A stretch of 64,000 nt of DNA from Desulfoluna sp. (lineage in GTDB: Bacteria; Desulfobacterota; Desulfobacteria; Desulfobacterales; Desulfolunaceae): the NCBI RefSeq assembly GCF_030145185.1, contig NZ_JAQYWB010000028.1:1-64000 (forward strand), written 5' to 3'. Made by a program: the position numbers and the translations under genes. How positions within the stretch are numbered: position 1 is the first letter of the stretch; every line of letters starts with the position of its first letter. Below, piece after piece: positions 43,279 through 53,051 of this stretch. Under the pieces are notes generated by a model. It searched no databases. It saw nothing but the letters and a program-made list of their open reading frames with translations, and was not told the DNA's origin.

Positions 43279-46200
43279 TTACATCTGCATCAGATAGACC
43301 CTTAGATTTACCCCGCTTTTTTTCAGACCTAATTTATCTCGAATACTGTCACGGTAAGCCTCAATGGTCCGGGGAGAAAGATTTAGAACATCGGCAATCT
43401 CTTTGGTGGTTTTTCCACTGCGCACCAACTGCGCGGTCTGTATTTCAGCCGGAGTGAGTCGATAAAAACCGGCATTGAGCTTTCGAGCAAAAGGTGAGAG
43501 GAGATCTTCAATATTCTTTTCGAGCATCCCCACCAGATTTCCCTGGACCTGAGTCAACCGCGTCCCTTTGAGACGCTCGATATAGGGAAAAATCAAGTCA
43601 TCGACATTCCGGATCATATTTTCCTGAATCTCAGCCATATTCTCATCACTTTTGCTCAGCATCTGCTTCAGGGTAATGTTGGCCTCTCTGAGCTTTTCGC
43701 CGGACTCATTGAGTTCCCTCTCCTTTTCCAGAAGGGCCAATTCTTTATTTTTACGATCCGCGGTCTCATTTTTCAAAACCAGATTCACTCTATGAAGATT
43801 TTCGGCCTGATTTTCCTGGCTCTCATAGAGTCGGGTACTCTCCATGGCGTTGGCTATTTGAGAAGAAAGGGTGTTCAACACACGCAGCCGTTGTCCTTCG
43901 AAGAGATGATCCACGGTCCGGTTTTCCAGGTAAAGGGCTCCGCATAATCGAGACTGAATCCGAGAGGGAATACAGATGGCACTCCCGCCTTGAAAATCAT
44001 CAAAATAGGGATCATAAGCCACCGGAACCGTTCCATGATTGTACTGAAGAAGGCGTCCTGTGCGCGCCACATACTGAATCATCGCGCTCGGCAGGTCGGC
44101 ACTGTCGGTCAAGGGAACAGACCCGCAGAGTTCAACCTCCTCGGCGCCCTCTCCTTTCCATGCCACCAGTCGCACCAGCTCACCGTCCATCCGTAACACC
44201 GCCCCCGCCTCGGCTCCGCCATACTCCAGGGCCGTCAGCATCAGTTTTTCAACAAAATGATTTAATGTCCGTTCCGTGGAAAGCGCTTCAAAGGCCTTGG
44301 AGACCCCCTCTAAATTAAGACAGCCCACCGTCCGAGGACACGCATCGATGGGCACATGTCCATGAGAGGCATCCATGATGGCCGGAAGACGCCTTAACAC
44401 CTCTTCATAATCCTTTTCCAGCTTGAGCGCTTTGGCCTCAGCGCCCCAAAATCGCCAGAGATTTACCGCATCGGTGAGGCACACCCTGGCCAGACGTTTC
44501 CAGCCCATTTTTAAATAACAGAACCCGGCCCTTTCCAGCGCATAGGCTTCATGGAAGGTAAAATTATGTTTCTTTGCGACCTCACTTGCATGCTCAAAGA
44601 ACCCAGCCGCTTTCGACAGTTTTTTCTGAGCCAGCGCCCGCTCCCCTTGAACCAACACATGGAGATGGGAAAAGTTCTCAGGGGCGTCCACAGCCGCTTT
44701 CTTTAACTCGGCCTCAATCCGTTTGGCCTTTTTTCTCCATGCCTTCTGCTTTAATGTGATGCCACCGCCCCCGTATCGGGCAAAGATAGCCGCAACAAAC
44801 GCTGAAAAAACCGGGATCGTGTAGGTGCTGGTGCCTTCATCCATCATGGCGGTGTAACACTCCACATGGTGAAGCGCCAGAGCATCGTCTCCGAAGAGGA
44901 AGGCCATAAATCCTTTGGTAATATGGTAATTCAGAGCGGCCGTATGATCATTGGGCATGTCGCCCCCCCGCGGGCGCTCTTCATCGGTAAAAAAAGGTCC
45001 AGAGAACCTCATGGGGTAATCTCCGGCCTCGGTCAAATTGACCACGGTTTGTTGAAGATTACGAACAGTCCTCAAAAAAGGCAGTTTGAGGCGTTCCATC
45101 TCTTCAACGTAAACCACCATATCGCGAGCCAGCTGATGCAACTCTCCGGACGAAAAGAAGCGAGAGTAAAGCCAGGCGGAGACGGCACTTCCGGCATACT
45201 CATTGTCCCCTTCTGCCAGAGACTGCTCATAGGCCTGCAGGTACATGGGGAGCAACTTGTGAATAGGCTCCTTCCAATGCCGGATAAGACAGATGATCAC
45301 CACCAGGGTCTTGCCCCTCCCCCCCCATTGCGACTTCTTATCCATCAGGTCCAGGGCTGCCTGGACTTGGACCATCCCCTTGTCGACATTCTTGTCCACC
45401 CGAATGCAAATGACCCCGTAGGTGACCAGAAGAAAAGGGGTGTATTTGGAACGTCCGTGCTTCAAGCTGTAACGCAGGGCGCTGAATATAATCAAAGAGG
45501 AGAGGACAGTTCCAGCGAGATAGGATGCCATGATCACCGTAAAAAGGAGCTCCATAATAGAAAGATGCCCCGCATCCGTCATGGAATGAAGCCGATCAAG
45601 CCCCCGTCGCCCCAACCGAACCAGATGACTCCGAACGCGCAGGAAAGCCATCATCTGATGCCCTCGGGTCACCGTCTCCGGTAAACGAAAACCAAATTTG
45701 GAGAGGGCCTTCCGTCCCAGGGACAAAGCGCCGGTAAGATCATTCACGGCAATGGCTCCGCGGATCCTCATACGCCAGACCCCCACACAATCAAAGTCGC
45801 TTTTCGCCTTTTGCTCAACCGTCGCCACGTAGCCCTCCATGACGGCGTACTCCCCAAGGGCATAGGCGGCTTCCGCAGCCGCCGATGTGATGTCAAGACA
45901 AACCCCGTAGTCGTCAAGCCATGCCCCTTCCCCAAAAAGACGAAGCCCGGACCGAAAAAAATCAAGCGCCTGACCGAACGAAGAGGTCTCCATGGACCGT
46001 TTACCGGCGGAAAGGTTCAGAAGAACCAGTTCTTTACGATAACTCTCGCGCACAGGAACCGTTCCAGAGGCATTAAACTGATACACGACATCAAAAAGAT
46101 AGCGGCCTGGCCTGCGCTGAAGCCCCTCATACATGTGCATCCCCGCATTGAAATGAGCCAGTGCCCTCTGGCTTTGATTCATGCGATCGTAGGCAGACTT

Positions 46201-48222
46201 CTGAACCAGGTCATGGACAAAACGGTAGTCACCGTCTTTCACATGAACAAAAATTTTCTCTTCACAAAGGCATTCAAGCCCCTGCCTCACCTCGGCCTCC
46301 GATGTTTGTACCACCAGGCACAAGAGTGATGGCACCACCCTGTGCCCCAGCAGGGAGGCCGCCTCGACGAGCTGTTTCAAGGGCGTATCCAGACGATCCA
46401 CCCGTTCTGAAATCCACAGTGCGGCCGTATTGCTGACAGGGAGGGCCTCCAGCTTCTGCTGATTCCAGTACCACCCTTCCCCGTCTGGCCCATGGGCCCT
46501 GACCAGCCCCCCCCCATAAAGGACTTTTTCCAAAAGAGCATTCAGGTGGTAAGGGTTGCCCCCTGTTTTGGCATAAAAAAGGTCTGCAAGAGGAGCGATC
46601 CGTTTTCGGTCCTCCCGAAGATGCAAAACCAGAAAGGTCTCCACGGCGAGGCTATCCAAGCCCTGAAGCAGAAGGACATCGGCTTTGCCCTCGTTTTTCA
46701 ACCGGGCGGTATCAAAAAAGGCCTCCATCCGCAGGCTCTGTCCGGCTTGGGTTCGAAGAGCGCCCAGAAGCCCCACCTTCTCACCGACCATCTCCGTTAA
46801 AAGATTCAAAAACAGATGAGAATCTTCATCCGCCCACTGGATATCATCGATAAAGAGGATCAGGGGCCGGTCCATTCGTTTAAACACACGAAATAAATTA
46901 ATCATGGACAGTCGGATCACGTTGGCCTTGGCCGACGCCTCCAGAGTCCTGAACCGTTCATCCGGCTCTTTGCCGGTAATCAAAGAAAAGTCCGGCACGA
47001 TGGCGGAGAGGGTAGAGGCCCCGTCCCCCATCAGAAGATTCACCACATTACGCCACTTCCAAAGCTTTGCTTCGGGTTCTCCGAGGATGGATCGTGCCAC
47101 CTGCTGCAACACACCGATAAAGACGGAGCCCGGCCGGTCCACATCCTGATCAAATTTTCCAGAGACAAGCATGACGTCGGGATAATGCCGACGGGCATAA
47201 CAGCAAACCCATTCCGCAAGGGTCGTTTTCCCGGCACCCGGCTCTCCGGATAAAAGCATCACCCCCGGACGTTCAAAGGCAAGGCTGCCTGACTCAGAGA
47301 GCCCCTTGAGCCACGCCACCAGCACCCGTTTTTCTTCTTCCCGCCCGCAAAGCGGTTCTTCTGCAAAGGATTCTTGAGACGTGTCGATCGCATGCCCTGA
47401 TGATTCACCCGTCCGTATTCCGTTCTCAAGAGCCACGGAAAGAGCCCCTGCGGAATCAAAACGACCCGCCGGATTTCGGTCTATCAAGCGCATGATCACC
47501 TCATCCAGCCAGGGGGGAATATCCAGACAAATTTTGGAAGGAGCCAAAGGGGCCACAGCCACCTGGGAGTGTATAATTCCACCCAAGGTTTCCACCTCAA
47601 AGGGAAGGCGGCCGGTAAAGGCCTCGTACATCATAACCCCCAGGGAGTAGAGATCGCTCCGGGGGTCCGAATGAAGGCCTCCAGTCGTTTTCAACTCAGG
47701 CGCGCTGTAGGCCAGGGCCATAAGACGATCGTCGATATTTCGCAGAGAGTTCACATCGCCAAGGCAGACATTGTTGTGAAACCCAGCCAGCTGAACCTGA
47801 CCTGTTCTGATGTTCACAACGATATAATAGGGGGTAATGTTTCCGTGGACAACACCACAGCGATGACAATAAGAAAGGGTATGAGCCAGGGTCTGAAACC
47901 AGGACAAAAGAGCCTCATGACCGGGGGTGGAGATCTCATAAATCCGTTTAAGCTGCTCCCCTCCAATGTCTTCCAGGGAGAGGGTCAGGCCCAGGGAGGT
48001 CTGTTTCAGCTCAATGGCTTTCATCACCCCTGGATGCTCCAGCCCCTGAAGCGTAACGCACTCTTGCTTGTACATCTCCATTTCAGTGTCACTGGGACAC
48101 TCACGTTTCAACACCTTTAAGATAACGTTGCGATGATGCTCCGTACTCCAGGCCTTGTAATATCCGGACAACCCATCTTGAAAAACCAATTTCGGCTGAA
48201 CAAACTCATCAATAACAGCCAT
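43279..48222 (-). CDS. Pseudokinase-STAND ATPase-GAF-LuxR regulator
   Basis: The 1647-residue cytoplasmic protein has, in order, a Ser/Thr-kinase-like domain (about 12-270), an AAA/STAND ATPase (about 290-560), a long helical repeat region (about 600-1290), a GAF domain (about 1310-1490), a coiled coil, and a LuxR helix-turn-helix (last 60 residues, LTPAEIQTAQLVRSGKTTKEIADVLNL). The kinase keeps Lys36 (VILKVL) but has HGN at 126-128 where HRD is expected, and AGF-H at 146-149 instead of DFG. The ATPase has intact Walker A (GEPGAGKTT, 326-334) and Walker B (LILFIDDIQWAD). It likely senses a signal and activates transcription. ATG 48222 follows GGGAG. Confidence 0.9.
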   Translation of the reverse strand: MAVIDEFVQPKLVFQDGLSGYYKAWSTEHHRNVILKVLKRECPSDTEMEMYKQECVTLQGLEHPGVMKAIELKQTSLGLTLSLEDIGGEQLKRIYEISTPGHEALLSWFQTLAHTLSYCHRCGVVHGNITPYYIVVNIRTGQVQLAGFHNNVCLGDVNSLRNIDDRLMALAYSAPELKTTGGLHSDPRSDLYSLGVMMYEAFTGRLPFEVETLGGIIHSQVAVAPLAPSKICLDIPPWLDEVIMRLIDRNPAGRFDSAGALSVALENGIRTGESSGHAIDTSQESFAEEPLCGREEEKRVLVAWLKGLSESGSLAFERPGVMLLSGEPGAGKTTLAEWVCCYARRHYPDVMLVSGKFDQDVDRPGSVFIGVLQQVARSILGEPEAKLWKWRNVVNLLMGDGASTLSAIVPDFSLITGKEPDERFRTLEASAKANVIRLSMINLFRVFKRMDRPLILFIDDIQWADEDSHLFLNLLTEMVGEKVGLLGALRTQAGQSLRMEAFFDTARLKNEGKADVLLLQGLDSLAVETFLVLHLREDRKRIAPLADLFYAKTGGNPYHLNALLEKVLYGGGLVRAHGPDGEGWYWNQQKLEALPVSNTAALWISERVDRLDTPLKQLVEAASLLGHRVVPSLLCLVVQTSEAEVRQGLECLCEEKIFVHVKDGDYRFVHDLVQKSAYDRMNQSQRALAHFNAGMHMYEGLQRRPGRYLFDVVYQFNASGTVPVRESYRKELVLLNLSAGKRSMETSSFGQALDFFRSGLRLFGEGAWLDDYGVCLDITSAAAEAAYALGEYAVMEGYVATVEQKAKSDFDCVGVWRMRIRGAIAVNDLTGALSLGRKALSKFGFRLPETVTRGHQMMAFLRVRSHLVRLGRRGLDRLHSMTDAGHLSIMELLFTVIMASYLAGTVLSSLIIFSALRYSLKHGRSKYTPFLLVTYGVICIRVDKNVDKGMVQVQAALDLMDKKSQWGGRGKTLVVIICLIRHWKEPIHKLLPMYLQAYEQSLAEGDNEYAGSAVSAWLYSRFFSSGELHQLARDMVVYVEEMERLKLPFLRTVRNLQQTVVNLTEAGDYPMRFSGPFFTDEERPRGGDMPNDHTAALNYHITKGFMAFLFGDDALALHHVECYTAMMDEGTSTYTIPVFSAFVAAIFARYGGGGITLKQKAWRKKAKRIEAELKKAAVDAPENFSHLHVLVQGERALAQKKLSKAAGFFEHASEVAKKHNFTFHEAYALERAGFCYLKMGWKRLARVCLTDAVNLWRFWGAEAKALKLEKDYEEVLRRLPAIMDASHGHVPIDACPRTVGCLNLEGVSKAFEALSTERTLNHFVEKLMLTALEYGGAEAGAVLRMDGELVRLVAWKGEGAEEVELCGSVPLTDSADLPSAMIQYVARTGRLLQYNHGTVPVAYDPYFDDFQGGSAICIPSRIQSRLCGALYLENRTVDHLFEGQRLRVLNTLSSQIANAMESTRLYESQENQAENLHRVNLVLKNETADRKNKELALLEKERELNESGEKLREANITLKQMLSKSDENMAEIQENMIRNVDDLIFPYIERLKGTRLTQVQGNLVGMLEKNIEDLLSPFARKLNAGFYRLTPAEIQTAQLVRSGKTTKEIADVLNLSPRTIEAYRDSIRDKLGLKKSGVNLRVYLMQM

Positions 48223-48579
48223 ATGCTCCCTTTCCATCTCCGCGGTAGCGTGCATAATCTCGTCAGCAGAGGTACCATAAACGGGCGTTTTCCTGCGGCA
48301 CGGTACTCAAAGCATAAGCCCACCATAGAGAAACACGCGAAACGAACCCAACCTCAGGCAAACCGTTCGCCAAGCCTCTTATCCGTGACAATTGCATGCA
48401 TTATCCTTGAAGGGGCATTCATCGTTTTTACCCACCACATCGCAGGAAGTCAATATGGATCAGGCAATATGGCAGGGGGCAGGAACGTTTGGAATCATTA
48501 GGCGGGAAAGAAGGGGCAGATTAAGACCGAAAGCGACGGTAAAGGATCTGCCCCTGTATGAAAAACCCTCAGGCAAAAA
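48223..48579. other. Intergenic, nothing recognised
   Basis: About 355 bp separate the large regulator from the upstream dihydrouridine synthase on the same strand. It must contain the regulator's promoter. I see no gene, clear operator or repeat from the dispersed families. Confidence 0.4.
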
Positions 48580-49545
48580 TCACCCGTTGAAATCGGCCAC
48601 GGTCGGCCTGCTCGCAAAGATCTGTTCCACAGCGGCTTCGTAAACGACCGGGTCGGAAAGACGACGCAAAGGCTTGAAGAGACGGGCACCCTCTTCAAAG
48701 GCATCCTGAAAATACACCCAGAAGGCCTTCATCACACTGGTGACATGACCAGGCCCATCCAGCCTCGCCACCTGGCGCTCATAAATGGCATCATGAAACC
48801 GCTTTAAAAGGGCCAGTTTCTCCTCCGGGTCAAAGTGAAGGCCCTTGATTTCGCCAGGCAAAAAGGGGTTGGGAATCACCCATCGTCCGATCATCCAATC
48901 CGAAAGAGAAGGAAACCTGGTTGAAAGGGCGCGAAATCGAGGGAGGGACCAGAGATCCCCATTGTAGATCACGCGGTGGTGTATTTCAGGCAGAATCGCC
49001 TCAAAGAAATCGAGGTCCGGCACCCCAGCGTACATCTGAACCCCTGTGCGCGGATGGACCGTCAGATCTTCCAGGGGGTAGCGGTTGTAGATGGAGACAA
49101 GGGCTGGAAATTCATCGCGGGTGTGCCGCCCCAGACGGGTCTTGATGGAAAGCCGGCCTTTCATGCCGCTGCACAAAATATCCAGAAGGGCGTCAAGTTC
49201 ATCGGGAAAACAAAGCATCCCCGATCCTTTTTTTTTCTTGGCGACCATTTTAAAAGGACACCCCAGGTTAAGGTTCACCACAGGATGGCCCAGATCGTAC
49301 AAACGATTGGCCAGGAGCGTGAGGTCTTCTGCCACATTGCCCATAATCTGTGGAATTACGGGCATCTTCGTGTTGGCGCCCAATAAGACATCGTTCCATT
49401 CTCGCTCTTTGGAACGCCCCTGGGGAAGGGCAGAAATAAAGGGAGAAATGGCCTGGTCTATGCCGGTAAAGATCTCGGCGTAAACATCTCGAAAAAGCAA
49501 TTCAGTATACCCCTGCATGGGGGCTAACCAGAGTCGGTGTGTCAT
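48580..49545 (-). CDS. dus: tRNA-dihydrouridine synthase family protein
   Basis: Dus enzymes reduce uridines in tRNA D-loops using FMN and NADPH. The 321-residue protein has WLAPMQGYTELLFRDV, MPVIPQIMGNVAEDLTLLANRLYDLGHPVVNLNLGCPFKMVAKKKKGSGML with the catalytic Cys, IKTRLG, LTVHPRTGVQMYAG and VIYNGDLWSLPRF. The QIMGN and LNLGCP motifs are diagnostic. Compared with typical Dus, the C-terminal region has WMIGRWVIPNPFLPGEIKG in the usual GRG position. ATG 49545 gives the family start. Which positions it modifies cannot be told. Confidence 0.92.
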   Translation of the reverse strand: MTHRLWLAPMQGYTELLFRDVYAEIFTGIDQAISPFISALPQGRSKEREWNDVLLGANTKMPVIPQIMGNVAEDLTLLANRLYDLGHPVVNLNLGCPFKMVAKKKKGSGMLCFPDELDALLDILCSGMKGRLSIKTRLGRHTRDEFPALVSIYNRYPLEDLTVHPRTGVQMYAGVPDLDFFEAILPEIHHRVIYNGDLWSLPRFRALSTRFPSLSDWMIGRWVIPNPFLPGEIKGLHFDPEEKLALLKRFHDAIYERQVARLDGPGHVTSVMKAFWVYFQDAFEEGARLFKPLRRLSDPVVYEAAVEQIFASRPTVADFNG

Positions 49546-49597
49546 GTGCTCTCTATACAAATAATAACGTTTCAGGTCTTCACGGTGGCAACAAAAA

Positions 49598-50449
49598 CTA
49601 TCTGGCGTTCATCCAGAGAACCGTGGTGGATCCCACAGCCCACAGAAGAACCCCCAGGGTGAGCAGACTGCAGACAAACGCCACGGTCTTGTCTTTCTGC
49701 GTCTCCCGGGTGCGCTCTAAATAACCAAATCCCCACGCCAGGGCAGCGCCGGCAATAACCCCTCCCCCATGAGCCCAGTTGTTGATACCGGGAATGATGA
49801 AGCCAAAGACAGCCATGCTCACCACCCACCCGCTCACCTGTCGATAGACGGCGTTTCCATAATCCCCGCCGCGGCTTTTCCCGAAATAGAGAGCCGCCCC
49901 CACCAGGGCACACACAGCCCCTGAGGCGCCAATGGTAAAGGTCACCCCGGCCAGATAGGAGACCAGGTAACTGCCCACGCCCCCGAGGACATAGATAATC
50001 ACCAGGCGGTAAGAGCCGAACTCACGCAGGACAAAAGGAGCAAGGTTTCGAAGGGCCATCATGTTGAACAGAATATGAAGAATACTGCCATGCAGCCAGT
50101 TTGCGGAGAGAAGAGACCACCAGCGTCCGAACCGATCGATGGGCAGGGTCCCCGAGGCCCCTAAAAGCAGCATGGCGTTATTTGATGGAGAGAGGAATCC
50201 CAGGGGATTGCCGCTCACCCCGATCCCGCCCCCGCTGAAGAGGAGAGACACCACATACATCACGATATTGATGCCGATGATCGCCTTGAGAATCAGATCG
50301 GGGTCAGACAGGCTCCGAATCATGGGGTTGTTCTTAAGCCCCGAGCCAGGCTTCCGAAGTCCGCAATGCGGGCATAAAGGCTCGTCGGTGCTGATAAGAC
50401 GCCTGCAATTAGGGCAAAGCAGGGAGGTTCGTTTGGGTTGTCTGGTCAT
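49598..50449 (-). CDS. Rhomboid intramembrane serine protease with zinc ribbon
   Basis: The 283-residue protein starts with a zinc ribbon (Cys12, 15, 26, 29: CPNC...CPHC) and continues with six or more membrane helices. Catalytic motifs are FTIGASGAVCALVGA with the nucleophile Ser, and NNWAHGGGVIAGAALAW with the base His; NWLHGSILHILFNMMAL is the usual loop. Rhomboids cut single-pass membrane proteins inside the bilayer. AAAGAGGCTTC precedes ATG. It is not obviously in an operon with dus, though both are on the minus strand. Confidence 0.92.
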   Translation of the reverse strand: MTRQPKRTSLLCPNCRRLISTDEPLCPHCGLRKPGSGLKNNPMIRSLSDPDLILKAIIGINIVMYVVSLLFSGGGIGVSGNPLGFLSPSNNAMLLLGASGTLPIDRFGRWWSLLSANWLHGSILHILFNMMALRNLAPFVLREFGSYRLVIIYVLGGVGSYLVSYLAGVTFTIGASGAVCALVGAALYFGKSRGGDYGNAVYRQVSGWVVSMAVFGFIIPGINNWAHGGGVIAGAALAWGFGYLERTRETQKDKTVAFVCSLLTLGVLLWAVGSTTVLWMNAR

Positions 50450-50690
50450 GAAGCCTCTTTAAGGAAGATAAAGATCGTGTCGGCCCTGAGTCTTTCCGCA
50501 ACGCCACACAATGACAGCAGGAGACGCTCTTAAAATCCGGGGCGTTTTCTTAAAATGGGCCTTCAAAACGTCAAATACGCAGCATGAGGCGGACTCACGT
50601 CACGGGAAAAAAACCATGGATCTGCAACGTTTTTAAAGCGCATCACTCATTGATATGGAACCCATCATAGAAGATCCACTCCACAGCATC
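50450..50690. other. Intergenic, nothing recognised
   Basis: The region upstream of the rhomboid gene up to the terminator at 50691-50726 holds no gene or repeat that I can support. Confidence 0.4.
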
Positions 50691-50726
50691 AATAAAAACC
50701 GGAGCCTGACGCAATGCAGACTCCGG
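50691..50726 (-). terminator. Terminator after the 105-residue gene
   Basis: On the minus strand CCGGAG-T-CTG pairs with CAG-G-CTCCGG and is followed by TTTTTATT. It lies 90 bp behind the stop of the small minus-strand gene at 50815. Confidence 0.8.
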
Positions 50727-50814
50727 AAACACCGCAACAGCAGCAATTCAAGGAAAACAACAAAGCGCGTTGTCGTGCAACGACGCCATCCTGCTGCCCG
50801 GGGTAAAAAGCCAC

Positions 50815-51132
50815 TTACTTTTTAAAGGTGAGGGTGGGGTCCGCCGGAAGAGCCAGCCCGACACTCACCTCAAGCGCCTTGAGAATGGCTGAAGGGACAG
50901 GACAGGAGACATGAGGCAGATGTTCTGAACAGACCGCAATCACCCGGGACTGCCCCTTGCCAAAGAGCTCATTCATCACATCCAACGGTTCATCACCCAG
51001 AGCCATGGCAACCTTTTTCAAGTTCGGGCACCCCGTTTCGAGGGTACAGGTCGCCTTGTACTTATCCGTCGGGTCCGCACTGATTACGGTCGTAAACCCA
51101 CACACGCCAGCAAACACTTCCAATACCGTCAT
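50815..51132 (-). CDS. Small cysteine-containing protein of unknown function
   Basis: The 105-residue protein begins MTVLEVFAGVCGFTTVISADP and continues with KATCTLETGCPNLKKVAMALGDEPLDVMNELFGKGQSRVIAVCSEHLPHVSCPVPSAILKALEVS. Five cysteines and the pattern C-x-L-x-T-x-C-P suggest metal binding. Similar short proteins occur in anaerobes, but I know no function. GAGGATGAACT precedes ATG, and a strong terminator follows, so it is a single-gene unit. No membrane segment or signal is visible. Confidence 0.8.
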   Translation of the reverse strand: MTVLEVFAGVCGFTTVISADPTDKYKATCTLETGCPNLKKVAMALGDEPLDVMNELFGKGQSRVIAVCSEHLPHVSCPVPSAILKALEVSVGLALPADPTLTFKK

Positions 51133-51629
51133 AGTTCATCCTCATAAGCCAGACTGCCCAGACACTCGAAACAGCCCCGTTAAAAAAATCAAGATTGCCC
51201 CACGCCATCGCCGGAGCTCAAGTTAAAAGGAGAACGTCTGTCAATCTTACCGGACAGTGTCCCCGACCCCTGACATGATGAAAAGCCCTCAAGCTTATTA
51301 TCAAACGCCCGCGAGTATAGGACGATTCACAATCAAACACAAAGCAGAAAATTAAGCTCCCTGCCATTCAGGCCACCCCTATAAAAAAACAAACCGGGTT
51401 TGACTTTCGCCGTCTCCGCATTGACAGGCCCGAGAGCGTTCCTGTATATACACATTCTGCGTCTGTCGACGCAGCTGACAGCAACGGATTAAATCAGTAC
51501 CATTCAATCGTATGCAAGACCGTCATAAAATCGCAACCACATATATGGGGCCGGGACGCCTGCTATTTTAAGGAGTCCAGCCCCTTCTTTTCGGCCGTTA
51601 GCCCACTATGATGATTGGAGAATCAGGGT
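51133..51629. other. Divergent intergenic region before NSS symporter
   Basis: About 500 bp without a gene. A promoter candidate for the symporter lies at 51421-51450. AT-rich DNA around 51300-51400 may serve the divergent small gene. No repeat from the dispersed families was seen. Confidence 0.4.
51421..51450 (+). promoter_or_regulatory. Candidate sigma-70 promoter for NSS symporter
   Basis: TTGACA (51421-51426) and TATATA (51445-51450) are 18 bases apart; GTATAT gives 17. It lies about 180 bp before the symporter start. Motif match only. Confidence 0.45.
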
Positions 51630-52970
51630 ATGAAACACACTGGAAAAAGAGACCAGTTCGGAAGTCGACTGGGGTTTATTCTGGCATCCGCAGGATCTGC
51701 CGTAGGATTGGGGAACATATGGAGGTTTCCCTACGTCACAGGTGAAAATGGGGGGGCAGCCTTTGTCTTTATTTATCTCCTGATGGTTTTTTCCCTCGGA
51801 TTTACCGTGATGCTCGCTGAATTCACCCTCGGCCGAAAAACCCAACGGAACAACGTGGGGGCGCTCATGCGACTGGGCGGTAAATACTGGTCCATGGTGG
51901 GCTGGCTCGGGATTGTCGCCTCCATCATTATTCTCTCCTTTTACGGAGTGATCGGCGGTTGGACCATCAAGTATTTTCTGGCTGTCTTTCAAGGGCTGCC
52001 CACAGGCACAGATGCCGCCTCACAGGCCGGTCAGGCCTTTGAAGGGTTTATCAGCAACTCCCCGTCCGTGATTCTCTACCAGGGCCTTTTCATGGTCGCC
52101 ACCATCTGGGTGGTTTCCAAAGGCATCGGTCAGGGGATCGAGCGGTTCTGCAAAGTCCTGATGCCCGCCCTCTTTATTATTATGATCATTCTTGTCGTCC
52201 GCGCTGTGACCCTGGATGGCGCCATGGCAGGGATCGCTTTTTATTTAAAACCCGACTTTTCCAAAGTCACCGGGGGGATGTGTCTGGCCGCCATGGGGCA
52301 GGCCTTTTTCTCACTGAGCCTGGGCAACGGCGGGATGCTTACCTACGGGAGTTACCTGAGAAAAGAAGAACCCCTGCCCTCCTCTGCGTTCCAAATCTGT
52401 GTACTGGACAGCCTGGTCGCCTTCCTCTCCGGCCTGATTATCTTCCCGGCTGTCTTTGCCTTCGGTTTTGAGCCGGGGTCTGGAGCGGGCCTCACCTTTG
52501 TGACCCTGCCTGCCGTCTTTTCACAGATGTTCGGCGGCGTCTTCTGGGCCGGACTCTTCTTTCTGCTTCTCGTGATCGCCTCCCTCACCTCTTCGGTCAA
52601 CATGCTCGAAGTGGTCTGCGCCCACTTTATCGATGAAAAGGGATGGTCCCGAACCAAAGCACCCTGGGCCATCGGTTTCGGCATCTTTCTCCTGGGAGTG
52701 CCCTCGGCCTTCTCCCTTGCAGGTGGGCTGAACATATTCGGGAAAAGTTTCCTCGACACCATGGACTTCATCGCCTCCAACCTGATGATGCCCCTGGGCG
52801 GCCTTTTCATCGTTCTTTTCACCGGCTGGGTCATCTCCGATATCGCCAAAGACGAGGTGACCAACAACGGACAGATCACCTTTTCTCTGCTCCCCGTCTG
52901 GCAGGTGGCGTGCAAGGTGGTGGCTCCCCTTGCGGTCGGGTATATCTTTTTCCAGGGACTCTCCTGGTAA
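51630..52970 (+). CDS. Sodium-dependent transporter, NSS (SNF) family
   Basis: The 446-residue LeuT-fold protein imports an amino acid or related amine with Na+. It opens with DQFGSRLGFILASAGSAVGLGNIWRFPYVTGENGGAAFVFIYLLM, the family signature around the sodium and substrate sites. AAMGQAFFSLSLGNGGMLTYGSYL (unwound helix 6 region) and about 11 hydrophobic helices follow. GGAG precedes ATG 51630. An SSS-family symporter follows after 81 bp, so both may share a transcript. Confidence 0.93.
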   Translation: MKHTGKRDQFGSRLGFILASAGSAVGLGNIWRFPYVTGENGGAAFVFIYLLMVFSLGFTVMLAEFTLGRKTQRNNVGALMRLGGKYWSMVGWLGIVASIIILSFYGVIGGWTIKYFLAVFQGLPTGTDAASQAGQAFEGFISNSPSVILYQGLFMVATIWVVSKGIGQGIERFCKVLMPALFIIMIILVVRAVTLDGAMAGIAFYLKPDFSKVTGGMCLAAMGQAFFSLSLGNGGMLTYGSYLRKEEPLPSSAFQICVLDSLVAFLSGLIIFPAVFAFGFEPGSGAGLTFVTLPAVFSQMFGGVFWAGLFFLLLVIASLTSSVNMLEVVCAHFIDEKGWSRTKAPWAIGFGIFLLGVPSAFSLAGGLNIFGKSFLDTMDFIASNLMMPLGGLFIVLFTGWVISDIAKDEVTNNGQITFSLLPVWQVACKVVAPLAVGYIFFQGLSW

Positions 52971-53051
52971 CAGGTGCCCAGGGCATAAGCCATCACACAC
53001 CCTGTGCTGTTTAACCGTTTTAATCCATTCACATCCATCTCAGAGGGTACC

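Noticed and set aside
44866-45684. Plus-strand open frame inside the large regulator
   Set aside because: It is antisense to the helical repeat region of an uninterrupted 1647-codon gene and has no family signature.
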